Origin: Shewanella morhuae
GTDB taxonomy: Bacteria > Pseudomonadota > Gammaproteobacteria > Enterobacterales > Shewanellaceae
Assembly: GCF_900156405.1 (NCBI RefSeq)
Contig: NZ_FTNN01000019.1
Span: 23,341 to 63,651, forward strand
Direction of reading: 5' to 3'
Length of the DNA stretch: 40,311 nt
Notes under the pieces: model-generated
The model's database searches: none
What the model was told of the DNA's origin: nothing
The model's input: only the letters and a program-made list of their open reading frames with translations
Position numbers and translations under genes: made by a program
Part shown: positions 7,796 through 16,052 of the stretch, in pieces
Position numbering within the stretch: the first letter of the stretch is position 1
Layout: the number at the start of each line of letters is the position of its first letter

Positions 7796-9265
7796 TTATT
7801 TAAGCGCATCCATTTGTTTGTCTGCAATTTTAAATTGACGGATCCGTGCTTCAATCCGCGCGAGCTGTAATGGGTTACTTTCGGAAGCTCGATAGGCAAA
7901 GTTCAATTGATCAATTGCACCCTTATAGTTTGCGCCTAATGCCATAAGCTCAGCAGTAGAAAAATGTTCCAAAGCTTGATTGCCGGTTTTTTTGTAAACA
8001 GTGGCTAATAATTGGTAAGGCAGTTGATTCTGTTTATCGAGGAAAATCATATCCTCCAGCAAAGGGATTGCTTTAGATGCCTGATCGGCTTCGATATACA
8101 TATTGGCTAAGTTAGCATTAATTACTTGAGACGTCGGTTTAATTTTACGCTGAGCCTCGAGCATTGTAATCGCGTTCTTATAGTCTTTACGTTCGATGAA
8201 TAAGTCGGATTTAGTATCGATATAAAACAGATTGTTGTCATCAATTTTTAACAAACTGTCAATAATTTTCTCGGACTCATCAAACTTTTTTAATCTAAAT
8301 AATGCTAGCGCTTTGCCATAGAGTGCGGCTTCTTTAAAGCTATAGGTTTGTTTGTTCAACTGCCTTTCAAACATGCTCAATACGGCTTCGTCGCTATAGC
8401 TAGAAAAACGTACTTGAATACGTGCTTTCGCCAGTTGGAAGTTAAGGTGGTCAGGGACATAGCGTTTAGGGTATTGCTCCGCGCGGTTTCTGGCCTCTGT
8501 GATGCGTGACTCTGGTAATGGGTGAGTTAGCAACATTTGCGGCGGGGTCGTGGTAAAGCGATAACGACTGGCTAATTTACCAAAAAAATCTGCAGAAGCA
8601 TTGGGATCAAAGCCCGCATCTACTAAAATTTGCATCCCGATACGATCTGCTTCCTTTTCATGTAAACGGGTATAGTTAATTCTTGATTGTGTCGACATTG
8701 CTTGTGTTGTTGCGAGCGCAGCCATACCCGCTTGCGGTACTGCGATGGTTAATAAAATAGCGCCGAGTAAACCCGCAATCGTCGCAGGATTACTTTTCTG
8801 TTGTGCTTCGAGCGAGCGGGCAAGGTGACGTTGGGTAACGTGGGTGATTTCGTGACCTAGTACTGAGGCCAGTTCGCTTTCATTGTCGGCATTAAGAAAT
8901 AGCCCCGTATGCACGGCCACGTGGCCACCAAAAAAGGCAAAGGCGTTGATTTCATCGTTTTGTAACAGGAAGAAATAAAAGGGCGTTTTTACCCCTGTGG
9001 CATGGGCGACCAGTTTGTTACCTAATTCGGTAAGATATTGGCTCAACACGGGATCGTTTAATATTGGCGCCGAGGAACGAATGACGCGCATATAGGCATC
9101 ACCGTACACCATTTCTTTTTCAAGGCTAAAAGTATTGACGGCGGCTGTGCCTAAGTCTGGTAAGTCATTGTTTGAAAAGCTTTTGGCGGCGAATGTCAAT
9201 AGCATCAAAGAAAGTGCGCCTGCAACAAAAGGTTTTAATCGAGTCAAAAAAGTCAAATTACGCAA
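7796..9265 (-). CDS. bepA: Periplasmic M48 metalloprotease/chaperone BepA
   Basis: BepA (YfgC) is a periplasmic protease-chaperone that helps LptD assembly and degrades stalled outer-membrane proteins at the BAM complex. The 489-residue product has an N-terminal signal (about 1-31), the M48 catalytic motif HEITH (138-142), the downstream ligand region LHEKEADRIG (near 200-210) and a C-terminal TPR superhelix from about residue 300. The start is TTG at 9265 with AAGGAT 4-5 nt upstream. The only in-frame ATG nearby lies inside the signal peptide. It is divergent from the TusA-like and perM genes, as bepA and perM are in E. coli. Confidence 0.95.
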   Translation of the reverse strand: MRNLTFLTRLKPFVAGALSLMLLTFAAKSFSNNDLPDLGTAAVNTFSLEKEMVYGDAYMRVIRSSAPILNDPVLSQYLTELGNKLVAHATGVKTPFYFFLLQNDEINAFAFFGGHVAVHTGLFLNADNESELASVLGHEITHVTQRHLARSLEAQQKSNPATIAGLLGAILLTIAVPQAGMAALATTQAMSTQSRINYTRLHEKEADRIGMQILVDAGFDPNASADFFGKLASRYRFTTTPPQMLLTHPLPESRITEARNRAEQYPKRYVPDHLNFQLAKARIQVRFSSYSDEAVLSMFERQLNKQTYSFKEAALYGKALALFRLKKFDESEKIIDSLLKIDDNNLFYIDTKSDLFIERKDYKNAITMLEAQRKIKPTSQVINANLANMYIEADQASKAIPLLEDMIFLDKQNQLPYQLLATVYKKTGNQALEHFSTAELMALGANYKGAIDQLNFAYRASESNPLQLARIEARIRQFKIADKQMDALK

Positions 9266-9380
9266 GCGGATCCTTTATATTTTCTAATGATCTTTGCTAA
9301 AGGCAAAGATGCTGCACTGAGCTTGTAGTTTAAGTGGCAACTTAGGATAATAGCCCAAGTTCATCTATAGCAAGTTCATT

Positions 9381-9614
9381 ATGATTTTTATTGATTTAAC
9401 GCTATTTCGTTGCCCTGTCCCTTTAGTGAAAATGAAGCTTGCATTAAAGCCAATGCGAGATGGTGAACAATTGCATATCTTACTCTCTGACTCAGGTTCG
9501 CGGCGAGATGTTCCCCAATATTTAAAAAAACAAGGTCATGTCGTCCAAGAGTTGCGTAATGATACAAGTCTGTTAGCCTTGGTGGTCACTAAAGTTGACC
9601 CATCTCTAGGATAA
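9381..9614 (+). CDS. TusA/SirA-family sulfurtransferase-like protein
   Basis: A 77-residue small cytosolic protein of the TusA fold. The cysteine in FRCPVPLVK near the N-terminus is the CPxP motif that carries persulfide sulfur in TusA-type proteins. The alternating beta-alpha pattern and length fit. It differs from canonical TusA, which makes a role in tRNA thiolation uncertain. Many genomes carry several such paralogues serving other sulfur relays. It is divergent from bepA (115-bp gap). The SD is weak. Confidence 0.85.
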   Translation: MIFIDLTLFRCPVPLVKMKLALKPMRDGEQLHILLSDSGSRRDVPQYLKKQGHVVQELRNDTSLLALVVTKVDPSLG

Positions 9615-9734
9615 ATTTAGACTTTGTATGTTTAAATTCTATTCGTGTCGATGACGTCACTTAACATGAACTTAGTATCAGTTTAATCGCGTTATTCATT
9701 ATTTGGGTTCTTAGCTGCCATGGAGCAATTGGAT

Positions 9735-9766
9735 GTTATAGTGAGGCATAAAAAGCCTTCTATAAC
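9735..9766. other. Hairpin between the TusA-like gene and perM
   Basis: GTTATAG (9735-9741) pairs with CTATAAC (9760-9766), with an inner AGGC/GCCT stem around ATAAAAA. No T-run follows, so it is not a standard terminator. It could be an mRNA structure in the perM leader or a binding palindrome. Confidence 0.5.
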
Positions 9767-9828
9767 ACGGTAATAAACCTCCTAAAGCGTTTTAGAAGCT
9801 TAAGCCCGTTATCATTATTGGAATCCCC

Positions 9829-10914
9829 ATGCTTACAGTTTTTTCTCGTTGGTATAAAGAACGCTTTAGTGATCCACAAGCGGTTACCCTAATGGCTATT
9901 CTTGTGGGATTCGCGCTGGTACTTTATTTTGCCGCCGGTTTACTCGCGCCCTTATTAGTTGCACTGGTTTTAGCCTTTCTGCTGGATTGGCCGGTTACTC
10001 AAATGCTGAAATTAGGCATTAATCGTACCGCGGGTGCATCTCTAGTGATTGTATTATTTTTAGGGATAGTGGTGTTACTGACGTTTGGCTTAATCCCGAG
10101 CGTGTGGCGCCAAGGTGTGAGTTTAATTACTGATTTACCGAGCATGATAGACAAAGGAATGCAAACGGTACAAATGCTGATCAATCAATATCCGCAATTT
10201 ATCAATCCAGAACAGTTAGATCTGATGGTGGGCGAACTAAAAAAGTTGCTCGATACCCAGCATGTATTAGATATTGCTAAGCAGTTAATTGGTTACTCCG
10301 CCTCTTTATTAGTGTTGATGGTATACGCGATTTTAGTGCCGTTATTAGTTTTTTTCTTTTTAAAAGACAAGCATCAATTGATCAATGGCAGCAAACGTTT
10401 TTTCCCTGCCAACCGCCAGTTAGCACGTAAAGTGTGGTTTGAGATGCATCAACAAATCTTTAATTATATCCGCGGCAAAGTGATTGAAATAGTGGTTGTT
10501 GGTGTCGCAACTTATATTCTGTTTGCTTTAATGGGACTGAGATATTCAGTTTTATTAAGTGTGTTAACCGGTTTATCGGTATTGATCCCCTACGTTGGTG
10601 CAACATTGGTGACGTTGCCTATCACGTTAGTGGCATTTTTTCAGTGGGGCTTTAGTTCTGAATTTGGCTATTTAATGTTGGGCTATGGCATTATTCAGGG
10701 GTTAGACGGTAACTTACTGGTACCTCTTTTATTTTCCGATGCGGTGGATTTACATCCGGTGATCATCATAGCGGCTGTTTTAGTTTTTGGCGGTTTATGG
10801 GGTGTTTGGGGCGTGTTTTTTGCTATCCCATTAGCCTCACTAGTTAAAGCTGTGATTAACGCTTGGCCTAAAACTGAAGTTGAAACGAATCAGTCATCGG
10901 GTGTCAGTTATTAA
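9829..10914 (+). CDS. perM: PerM/AI-2E family membrane transporter
   Basis: A 361-residue inner-membrane protein of the AI-2E exporter (UPF0118) family. It has about seven or eight membrane helices: a pair at the N-terminus (near 18-58), one near 66-90, then after a soluble loop rich in Q and L four or more from 155 to 345. LIPYVGATLVTLP and GLDGNLLVPLLFS are conserved family segments. In E. coli perM (yfgO) is the divergent neighbour of bepA, as here. The substrate is unknown, and AI-2 export is shown only for some relatives. ATG 9829 follows a TTGGAA SD. Confidence 0.9.
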   Translation: MLTVFSRWYKERFSDPQAVTLMAILVGFALVLYFAAGLLAPLLVALVLAFLLDWPVTQMLKLGINRTAGASLVIVLFLGIVVLLTFGLIPSVWRQGVSLITDLPSMIDKGMQTVQMLINQYPQFINPEQLDLMVGELKKLLDTQHVLDIAKQLIGYSASLLVLMVYAILVPLLVFFFLKDKHQLINGSKRFFPANRQLARKVWFEMHQQIFNYIRGKVIEIVVVGVATYILFALMGLRYSVLLSVLTGLSVLIPYVGATLVTLPITLVAFFQWGFSSEFGYLMLGYGIIQGLDGNLLVPLLFSDAVDLHPVIIIAAVLVFGGLWGVWGVFFAIPLASLVKAVINAWPKTEVETNQSSGVSY

Positions 10915-11418
10915 TGGTTCTCCATTGAACGCTTAGTTGGCTCAATTTTCCTTGTTCAAGCTGAATAAATTCAGTGAGTATAGTTTTAAATATAACTTGG
11001 TACTTAAGATGAGTGCCAGAGGTGGTATGTGTAACTAGGCCTTTAAAATAACCCATCAAGCATTATCTCTTATATTTCCTCGTTATAGCATCTGATTGCT
11101 TTGCGTTGTCATTTTGCTGGCCCAAAATGCTATTTTGGAATTTATGGCACTTATTTAACCTTAATTATAATAAGGGTTTACATTCCGTAGGTTATAAAGT
11201 TGTATAAGTGTAAAATCCTCATGTAAGCATGTGGTTACATGATATAGCGCACATTTTACTCTTGAGTATATTGATAAAGTGACAGGGCTTAGTCACAGGT
11301 TGCTTATTTGTACATCCTTCACTAAGTTATATTGAGTCGTGCTGTTTATTTTTGGTTGCGAGATGGAAGTCACTCTGACAAGAATTTCCACTGACAATCG
11401 CCATTGGAGGATACTATT
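10915..11418. other. Leader region upstream of cctA
   Basis: No gene seen. It contains a CCAAAAT/ATTTTGG hairpin (11122-11138), a palindrome CATGTAA-N8-TTACATG (11220-11241), and a GTGAC-N8-GTCAC inverted repeat (11279-11296) whose spacing does not fit a CRP site. These are the candidates for control of cctA. The perM terminator is not obvious. Confidence 0.5.
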
Positions 11419-11769
11419 GTGAGCAAAAAACTATTAAGTGCGCTTTTCGGTGCAAGTCTCGCAGCGCTAGCGCTGTCGCCAACTGCATTTGCTGCGGATC
11501 AAAAACTGTCTGATTTTCATGCGGAATCAGGTGGATGTGAAAGTTGTCATAAAGATGGTACACCTTCTGCGGACGGTGCTTTTGAATTTGAACAGTGCCA
11601 AAGCTGTCACGGTTCTCTTGCTGAAATGGATGCAGTACATAAGCCACATGACGGCAATTTAGTTTGTGCTGACTGCCATGCGGTTCATGACATGAACGTA
11701 GGTGAAAAACCAACGTGTGAAAGCTGTCACGATGATGGTCGTACTCCAGGATCTATTCTGAAAAAATAA
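11419..11769 (+). CDS. cctA: Small tetraheme periplasmic cytochrome c (STC/CctA)
   Basis: CctA shuttles electrons in the periplasm between the quinol-oxidising CymA and terminal reductases such as the Mtr complex and fumarate reductase. From GTG 11419 (GGAGG 8 nt upstream) the product is 116 residues: a Sec signal of 25 ending PTAFA, then a mature part of 91 residues starting ADQKLSDFHAES. Four CXXCH sites are visible (CESCH, CQSCH, CADCH, CESCH), with further His residues for bis-His ligation. The mature sequence is very close to what I recall of the S. oneidensis protein. A longer frame from TTG 11404 would start inside the SD. It is convergent with the cytochrome b gene. Confidence 0.97.
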   Translation: MSKKLLSALFGASLAALALSPTAFAADQKLSDFHAESGGCESCHKDGTPSADGAFEFEQCQSCHGSLAEMDAVHKPHDGNLVCADCHAVHDMNVGEKPTCESCHDDGRTPGSILKK

Positions 11770-11818
11770 CTTGAAATCGTGAGCATCTAATACATTGGTG
11801 CATACCTTCAAGTCGATA

Positions 11819-11849
11819 TAATAACGCCAGCAATTTGCTGGCGTTATTT
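11819..11849. terminator. Bidirectional terminator between cctA and the cytochrome b gene
   Basis: An 11-bp perfect stem AACGCCAGCAA (11823-11833) with TTGCTGGCGTT (11835-11845), flanked by AAT and ATT. The single central base means the inner pairs open as the loop. It serves two converging genes. Confidence 0.85.
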
Positions 11850-11875
11850 GTATCAACTATCCGCTAGTTATAAAA

Positions 11876-12622
11876 TCACTCGTCTTTAGGTTGGCCTTGA
11901 ATCATTTTTTTACCTGAAAACATGGCTGAAATAATCCCAGGTTGACGTTTAACTTCAGTATAAATCACGGCGAAAATGTGTAATAAAATGAGCAGTAATA
12001 GTAAGTACACTGCATAGACGTGAACTTCACCGGCCAATCCCTTGAACGGTTTTATCGTAGCGGCTTTCTCGACATTAACCCCAGTTGCATCGTAGGGTTG
12101 TAAACTTGCAGGGTCGACATTCGACTCCGCTAGATAGCTTTGTATCGCACCGCCTAATGGTGGATAGTAAATATCGGTACCAGCCCGAAAAAGTCCCGTT
12201 AGCATTATCGTGACTAATAACAGCATAATCGCCAATACAGCAAATTTCCCCTTTGGATTATGGCCTAAATACTGCGGATTTTTACCTGCTGCGAGTTCGG
12301 ACTTGTAGAGCATTAAGTCACTTTTCGTTTTTGCATTAGGCAATATATGGCTAAAACGCGCATATTTATTACCGACAAAACCCCACACGAGGCGAACAAT
12401 AAGATTTAATGCAAATGCATAACCTATGCATACATGTAACGTTTTTAAGCCAATCTTGCCTGTTAGCTCCGTTATACCCAACTCAGAGCGATACATCATG
12501 ATGCCTCCCACTAAAACAAGTGCGAGTACCAGAATGACGTTGACCCAATGAAATAAGCGGGTGGGTTTATCCCATACGGCATAGGATTTTATTTCTATGT
12601 TAGTGACTTTATGGTTAGGCAT
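11876..12622 (-). CDS. Cytochrome b561-type di-heme membrane protein
   Basis: A 248-residue inner-membrane protein of the prokaryotic cytochrome b561/hydrogenase b-subunit group. It has four main helices, with candidate heme-ligand histidines in KPTRLFHWVN (helix 1), LKTLHVCIGYAFAL (helix 2) and GEVHVYAVYLLLLLILLHIFAV (last helix). Such proteins pass electrons between quinol and a periplasmic partner. The convergent neighbour cctA is a natural candidate partner, but that is inference. The C-terminal tail (SGKKMIQGQPKDE) is hydrophilic. AAGGAA precedes the ATG. Confidence 0.88.
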   Translation of the reverse strand: MPNHKVTNIEIKSYAVWDKPTRLFHWVNVILVLALVLVGGIMMYRSELGITELTGKIGLKTLHVCIGYAFALNLIVRLVWGFVGNKYARFSHILPNAKTKSDLMLYKSELAAGKNPQYLGHNPKGKFAVLAIMLLLVTIMLTGLFRAGTDIYYPPLGGAIQSYLAESNVDPASLQPYDATGVNVEKAATIKPFKGLAGEVHVYAVYLLLLLILLHIFAVIYTEVKRQPGIISAMFSGKKMIQGQPKDE

Positions 12623-12914
12623 GGAATTTCCTTGTGTTGTGTATGGACTTTATCTTACGCTCTTATCTGCATATTTGAGTGGTTTTTTCAGTTTAAATTA
12701 AGATTACTGTTTGAGAATGCAGCGTATGAAAACACTCGTATTTTAAATGCGCGTACGGTAAATATTTATTCTGTAAGTCTTTTTAATCTGTTTTATCTAA
12801 TGATACTATTCAGTTAATGTAGACTTGGATGTTTATAGAACAGATGCGAAATTGCATTGAGAGGATCGAGGATTCTCGGAGTAACAATCGTTAGTCAGAC
12901 AGGGAGTGAGCAGG

Positions 12915-13550
12915 ATGTTCAAAATATTACACTGGATTGTAGTGTCACGATCGCAAGTTTTAATCGAACTATTAGCAGGACGCTGGCCACAGGAGTTTCT
13001 TGTTAAGTTGACTCAAGTAAACCCAGATACAATATGTGAGCACGTTAAGGATAACCACGCCTCTATGGTAGTGATTGATTTAGCTACTGTCGAACTTCAA
13101 AAAGCCTATCAATTTCAACGTTTACTGGCCCGCGAACATCCCAGTGTGCGGGTTGTCTATTTACATTTCCCCAAACAAGTCGATGCCCGTTTTTTAATGC
13201 AAGCAACCACAACTGCTGGGGTATTTTCCCTCGAAACCGGATTAGCTGAGATCAGCCTTGGGCTGTCGAATATTTTACGAGGTCATAGAGTATTTCCTAT
13301 TCAGCTAATTAATGGGGTGAATGATGATTTTGGTCTATTTGAAGATACTGAACCACTGACAATACGTGAGCGAGAGGTGTTGCAGGCTCTATTAACGGGA
13401 AGTACTAACTTAGACATAGCGAATCAATTGTTTGTGAGTGAAAGTACAATAAAAACGCATTTGTACCGCGTCTTTCGTAAGATTGGCGTGTCAAGCCGTG
13501 GCCAAGCCATTGCTTGGGCACAGACTCATTTACATGATGTGCTGGTTTAA
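12915..13550 (+). CDS. LuxR/CsgD-type transcriptional regulator
   Basis: A 211-residue DNA-binding regulator from ATG 12915. AGGGAG lies 8 nt upstream, while GTG 12906 overlaps that SD. The C-terminal LuxR helix-turn-helix is clear: LTIREREVLQALL, then NLDIANQLFVSESTIKTHLYRVFRKIGV (about 145-195). The N-terminal half looks like a degenerate receiver domain of the CsgD/VpsT kind. It has VVIDLATVE where the phospho-acceptor strand would be, and I do not see the c-di-GMP motif W[FLM][TS]R of VpsT. It is divergent from the cytochrome b gene, so it may regulate that gene and cctA. Confidence 0.85.
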   Translation: MFKILHWIVVSRSQVLIELLAGRWPQEFLVKLTQVNPDTICEHVKDNHASMVVIDLATVELQKAYQFQRLLAREHPSVRVVYLHFPKQVDARFLMQATTTAGVFSLETGLAEISLGLSNILRGHRVFPIQLINGVNDDFGLFEDTEPLTIREREVLQALLTGSTNLDIANQLFVSESTIKTHLYRVFRKIGVSSRGQAIAWAQTHLHDVLV

Positions 13551-13593
13551 AGCGATATGCTCTGACATTAAAGCTTCAGTGTGCTGTATGTGA

Positions 13594-13626
13594 AACAATA
13601 AAAGGGCCAATGACCCTTTTATTGTT
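13594..13626. terminator. Bidirectional terminator
   Basis: A 13-bp perfect stem AACAATAAAAGGG (13594-13606) with CCCTTTTATTGTT (13614-13626), followed by further T residues. It lies between the LuxR-type gene and the converging M61 peptidase gene. Confidence 0.85.
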
Positions 13627-13654
13627 TTTACCGTGGTATTAAATAAGGCCGATA

Positions 13655-15421
13655 TTAGCGTCCAAGCCAAGCGGCTATTTTGCTGTTATCACGTACCAAC
13701 AGGGCGACGGTATCTTTTAGCGCAGCGGTAATTACTAACTCACCCGTCATTAACTCATCTCGTCTAAACCAATGTAAGTTTATCGCTTCTCCAAGAGAAT
13801 AGTGCTGTAGCTGCGCCTCAAATTGCGCGTTGACTTGTAAGTTATCCGCGGCGATTAAGTTATCTCCAGCGCTCAAACCTGCAAAGTGAGCTGGGCTACC
13901 TTGGGCTACGCTGACGATTTTTAATCCCATTGGCGCAGCTTGAGTTTTTGCGCCAAAAGCAATCTTATAACCTTTATGTTGTGTACCACCTACATCTTGC
14001 GGGCCCTGACTCGCGCGAAGGGTAAAGTCGACGCCAAATTCAGCTAGTAGCGGCGCAAGAGGAATATCATCAGTATTATCTAAATAGGCAAAGATAGCGT
14101 GGCAATCACGATTAAGTAGCCGCTCAACAATCGCTTGGTGGCATTGATCTGTAGTGCCTTTATTTTGTAGTGCGTATTCTTGCCACAATATTCGCATTAC
14201 ATCATCGAGGCTGTATTGGCCTTGGGTTTCACTGCGCAGGATTAAATCCAAATACAGTGCGAACAGCGCGCCCTTCGTGTAATAGCTAATAATGGCATTT
14301 TGGGCATTTTCATCTTGCTTATAAAACTTGGTCCAGGCATTAAAACTGGCGTCTTTAATGGTTTGTTTAAAGCGACCTTGGCTGCGATACACGCGGGTAA
14401 AGGTTTCGCTGAGCATATCCAGATAATCCTGTTGATTAACACGTCCAGCCCGGTAGGTTAGAAAGTCATCGTAATAAGAGGTGATCCCCTCATAGGCCCA
14501 CAGTTGCGGTGTATAGGTTTCGGCATCGAGTTTATAAGGCAAAAAACATTCTGGCTTAATACGTTTAACATTCCAGCTGTGAAAATACTCGTGACTACAT
14601 AACGATAAATAGGTGCGGTAATCATTATTAATAGGCGCATCTAGGGTGAGCGGTAAGTCTTTACGTGAACACATTAATGCCGTTGATGCCCTATGTTCTA
14701 GGCCACCAAAACCGTTGTCTAGTACAGTGGTCATAAATAGATAACGCTTAAAAGGTGCAGGGGTACCAAACAGGTTAATTTGATACTCGCAAATGGCTTT
14801 TAAGTCTTGGCAAAGTCTTGGCATGCAGGCGCGGTGGCGACCATTTAGCACGATATCATGTTGCACACCGCAGGCATCAAAACTGGCAAGGCTAAATAAG
14901 CCCATTTCAACGGGATGATCGATAAGCTCATCATAACTCTCGGCCGAAAATTGGCCAAAAGCAAAATCATCGCCATTAAGTCTGGTCATGCTGGTGGCAA
15001 GGCGCCAGTCACTTAATGATGACTCCGTTGGCGGCAATATAGTGACAGTGTGCGGACTATCTTCAACACCGTGGACGGCTAAAAATACGCTACTGCCATT
15101 AAAGAATCCATGGGTCATATCTAAATGTGCGGTACGCACCGATAGATCCCAAGCATACACTTGGTAAGTTAGCGTTATTTCAAGGCTACTATTGTCAACC
15201 GACCAAGTTTGCTTATCTAATTGTGTGAGCTTAAGGGGTTGTCCCTGCTTATCTTGGGCTTTGAGCTCGATAATGTTTTTTGCAAAATCACGCACCATAT
15301 AACTGCCAGGTAACCACGCGGGAAGGCTAAAAACCTGTACTGATTTTGGTTGGCGCAGTGTCATTGTCACTGCAAATAAGTGGGCTTTCGGATCAAGTGG
15401 AATTATCTGATAGTGGATCAT
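13655..15421 (-). CDS. M61 family metallopeptidase with C-terminal PDZ domain
   Basis: A 588-residue protein of peptidase family M61 (glycyl aminopeptidase type). It has an N-terminal beta-sandwich (about 1-170), a thermolysin-like catalytic domain with HEYFH (277-281), LWAYEGITSYYDD carrying the third zinc ligand Glu about 24 residues after the second His, and a C-terminal PDZ domain (about 480-575; VSVAQGSPAHFAGLSAGDNL). No signal peptide is visible from ATG 15421, so it is probably cytosolic. GGAT precedes this ATG by 4 nt. The frame continues upstream to 15487, but those residues are not family-like. It is divergent from hinT. Confidence 0.92.
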   Translation of the reverse strand: MIHYQIIPLDPKAHLFAVTMTLRQPKSVQVFSLPAWLPGSYMVRDFAKNIIELKAQDKQGQPLKLTQLDKQTWSVDNSSLEITLTYQVYAWDLSVRTAHLDMTHGFFNGSSVFLAVHGVEDSPHTVTILPPTESSLSDWRLATSMTRLNGDDFAFGQFSAESYDELIDHPVEMGLFSLASFDACGVQHDIVLNGRHRACMPRLCQDLKAICEYQINLFGTPAPFKRYLFMTTVLDNGFGGLEHRASTALMCSRKDLPLTLDAPINNDYRTYLSLCSHEYFHSWNVKRIKPECFLPYKLDAETYTPQLWAYEGITSYYDDFLTYRAGRVNQQDYLDMLSETFTRVYRSQGRFKQTIKDASFNAWTKFYKQDENAQNAIISYYTKGALFALYLDLILRSETQGQYSLDDVMRILWQEYALQNKGTTDQCHQAIVERLLNRDCHAIFAYLDNTDDIPLAPLLAEFGVDFTLRASQGPQDVGGTQHKGYKIAFGAKTQAAPMGLKIVSVAQGSPAHFAGLSAGDNLIAADNLQVNAQFEAQLQHYSLGEAINLHWFRRDELMTGELVITAALKDTVALLVRDNSKIAAWLGR

Positions 15422-15698
15422 AGTTATCCTGCAAAACCTAAATGTTTTAATGGTGGCCATGCTGCCAAAAATACCCGTAACAGGCAAATAAAAGCGTAAA
15501 TCTCTATCAATACAAAGCGTTTAATGACTCTTGCCAGACTCCTCAATCTGTATCTTTTTTGTATACTGCATTTTTTATTATGTTCATATAAAAGGGAAGT
15601 CGCATGTGCCAAATGTCGATATTATCGTGAGTGCTAAACTCGCATTTCGCGCTGACTTCAGTATATGATACAGGTAATTAACCCTAGGAGGACGCCCC

Positions 15699-16052
15699 AT
15701 GGCCGAAGAAACGATTTTCAGCAAAATAATTCGTCGTGAAATTCCCGCAGATATTTTGTATCAAGATGAATTAGTCACCGCGTTTAGGGATATTTCGCCT
15801 AAGGCGCCGACCCATATTCTGATAGTACCTAATCATTTAATCCCTACGGCTAACGACATGAAAGCCTCAGATGAGTTAGCGCTGGGTCGTATGATGACAG
15901 TGGCGGCTAAATTGGCAGCCGAGGCTGGGATAGCTGAAAATGGCTACCGATTGATTATGAACTGCAATCAACATGGTGGACAAGAGGTGTACCATATTCA
16001 TATCCACCTTGTTGGTGGTGAACCTTTGGGCCCTATGTTGAGCCAAGGTTAA
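15699..16052 (+). CDS. hinT: HIT family purine nucleoside phosphoramidase HinT
   Basis: A 117-residue histidine-triad hydrolase that cleaves adenosine 5'-phosphoramidates and aminoacyl-adenylates. The HxHxHxx motif is HIHIHLVG (His 99, 101, 103). The N-terminal TIFSKIIRREIPADILYQDE is standard for HinT. AGGAGG 7 nt before ATG 15699 is a near-perfect SD. Its stop overlaps the next ATG by one base. ycfL follows at a short distance, matching the hinT-ycfL order of E. coli apart from the inserted thioesterase gene. Confidence 0.96.
   Translation: MAEETIFSKIIRREIPADILYQDELVTAFRDISPKAPTHILIVPNHLIPTANDMKASDELALGRMMTVAAKLAAEAGIAENGYRLIMNCNQHGGQEVYHIHIHLVGGEPLGPMLSQG

Noticed and set aside
9266..9380. 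Sigma-E-like GAACTT motifs upstream of bepA
   Set aside because: GAACTT occurs on the minus strand, but no matching -10 lies at the right spacing.
11279..11296. CRP-like GTGAC...GTCAC repeat upstream of cctA
   Set aside because: The half-sites are too far apart for the TGTGA-N6-TCACA consensus.
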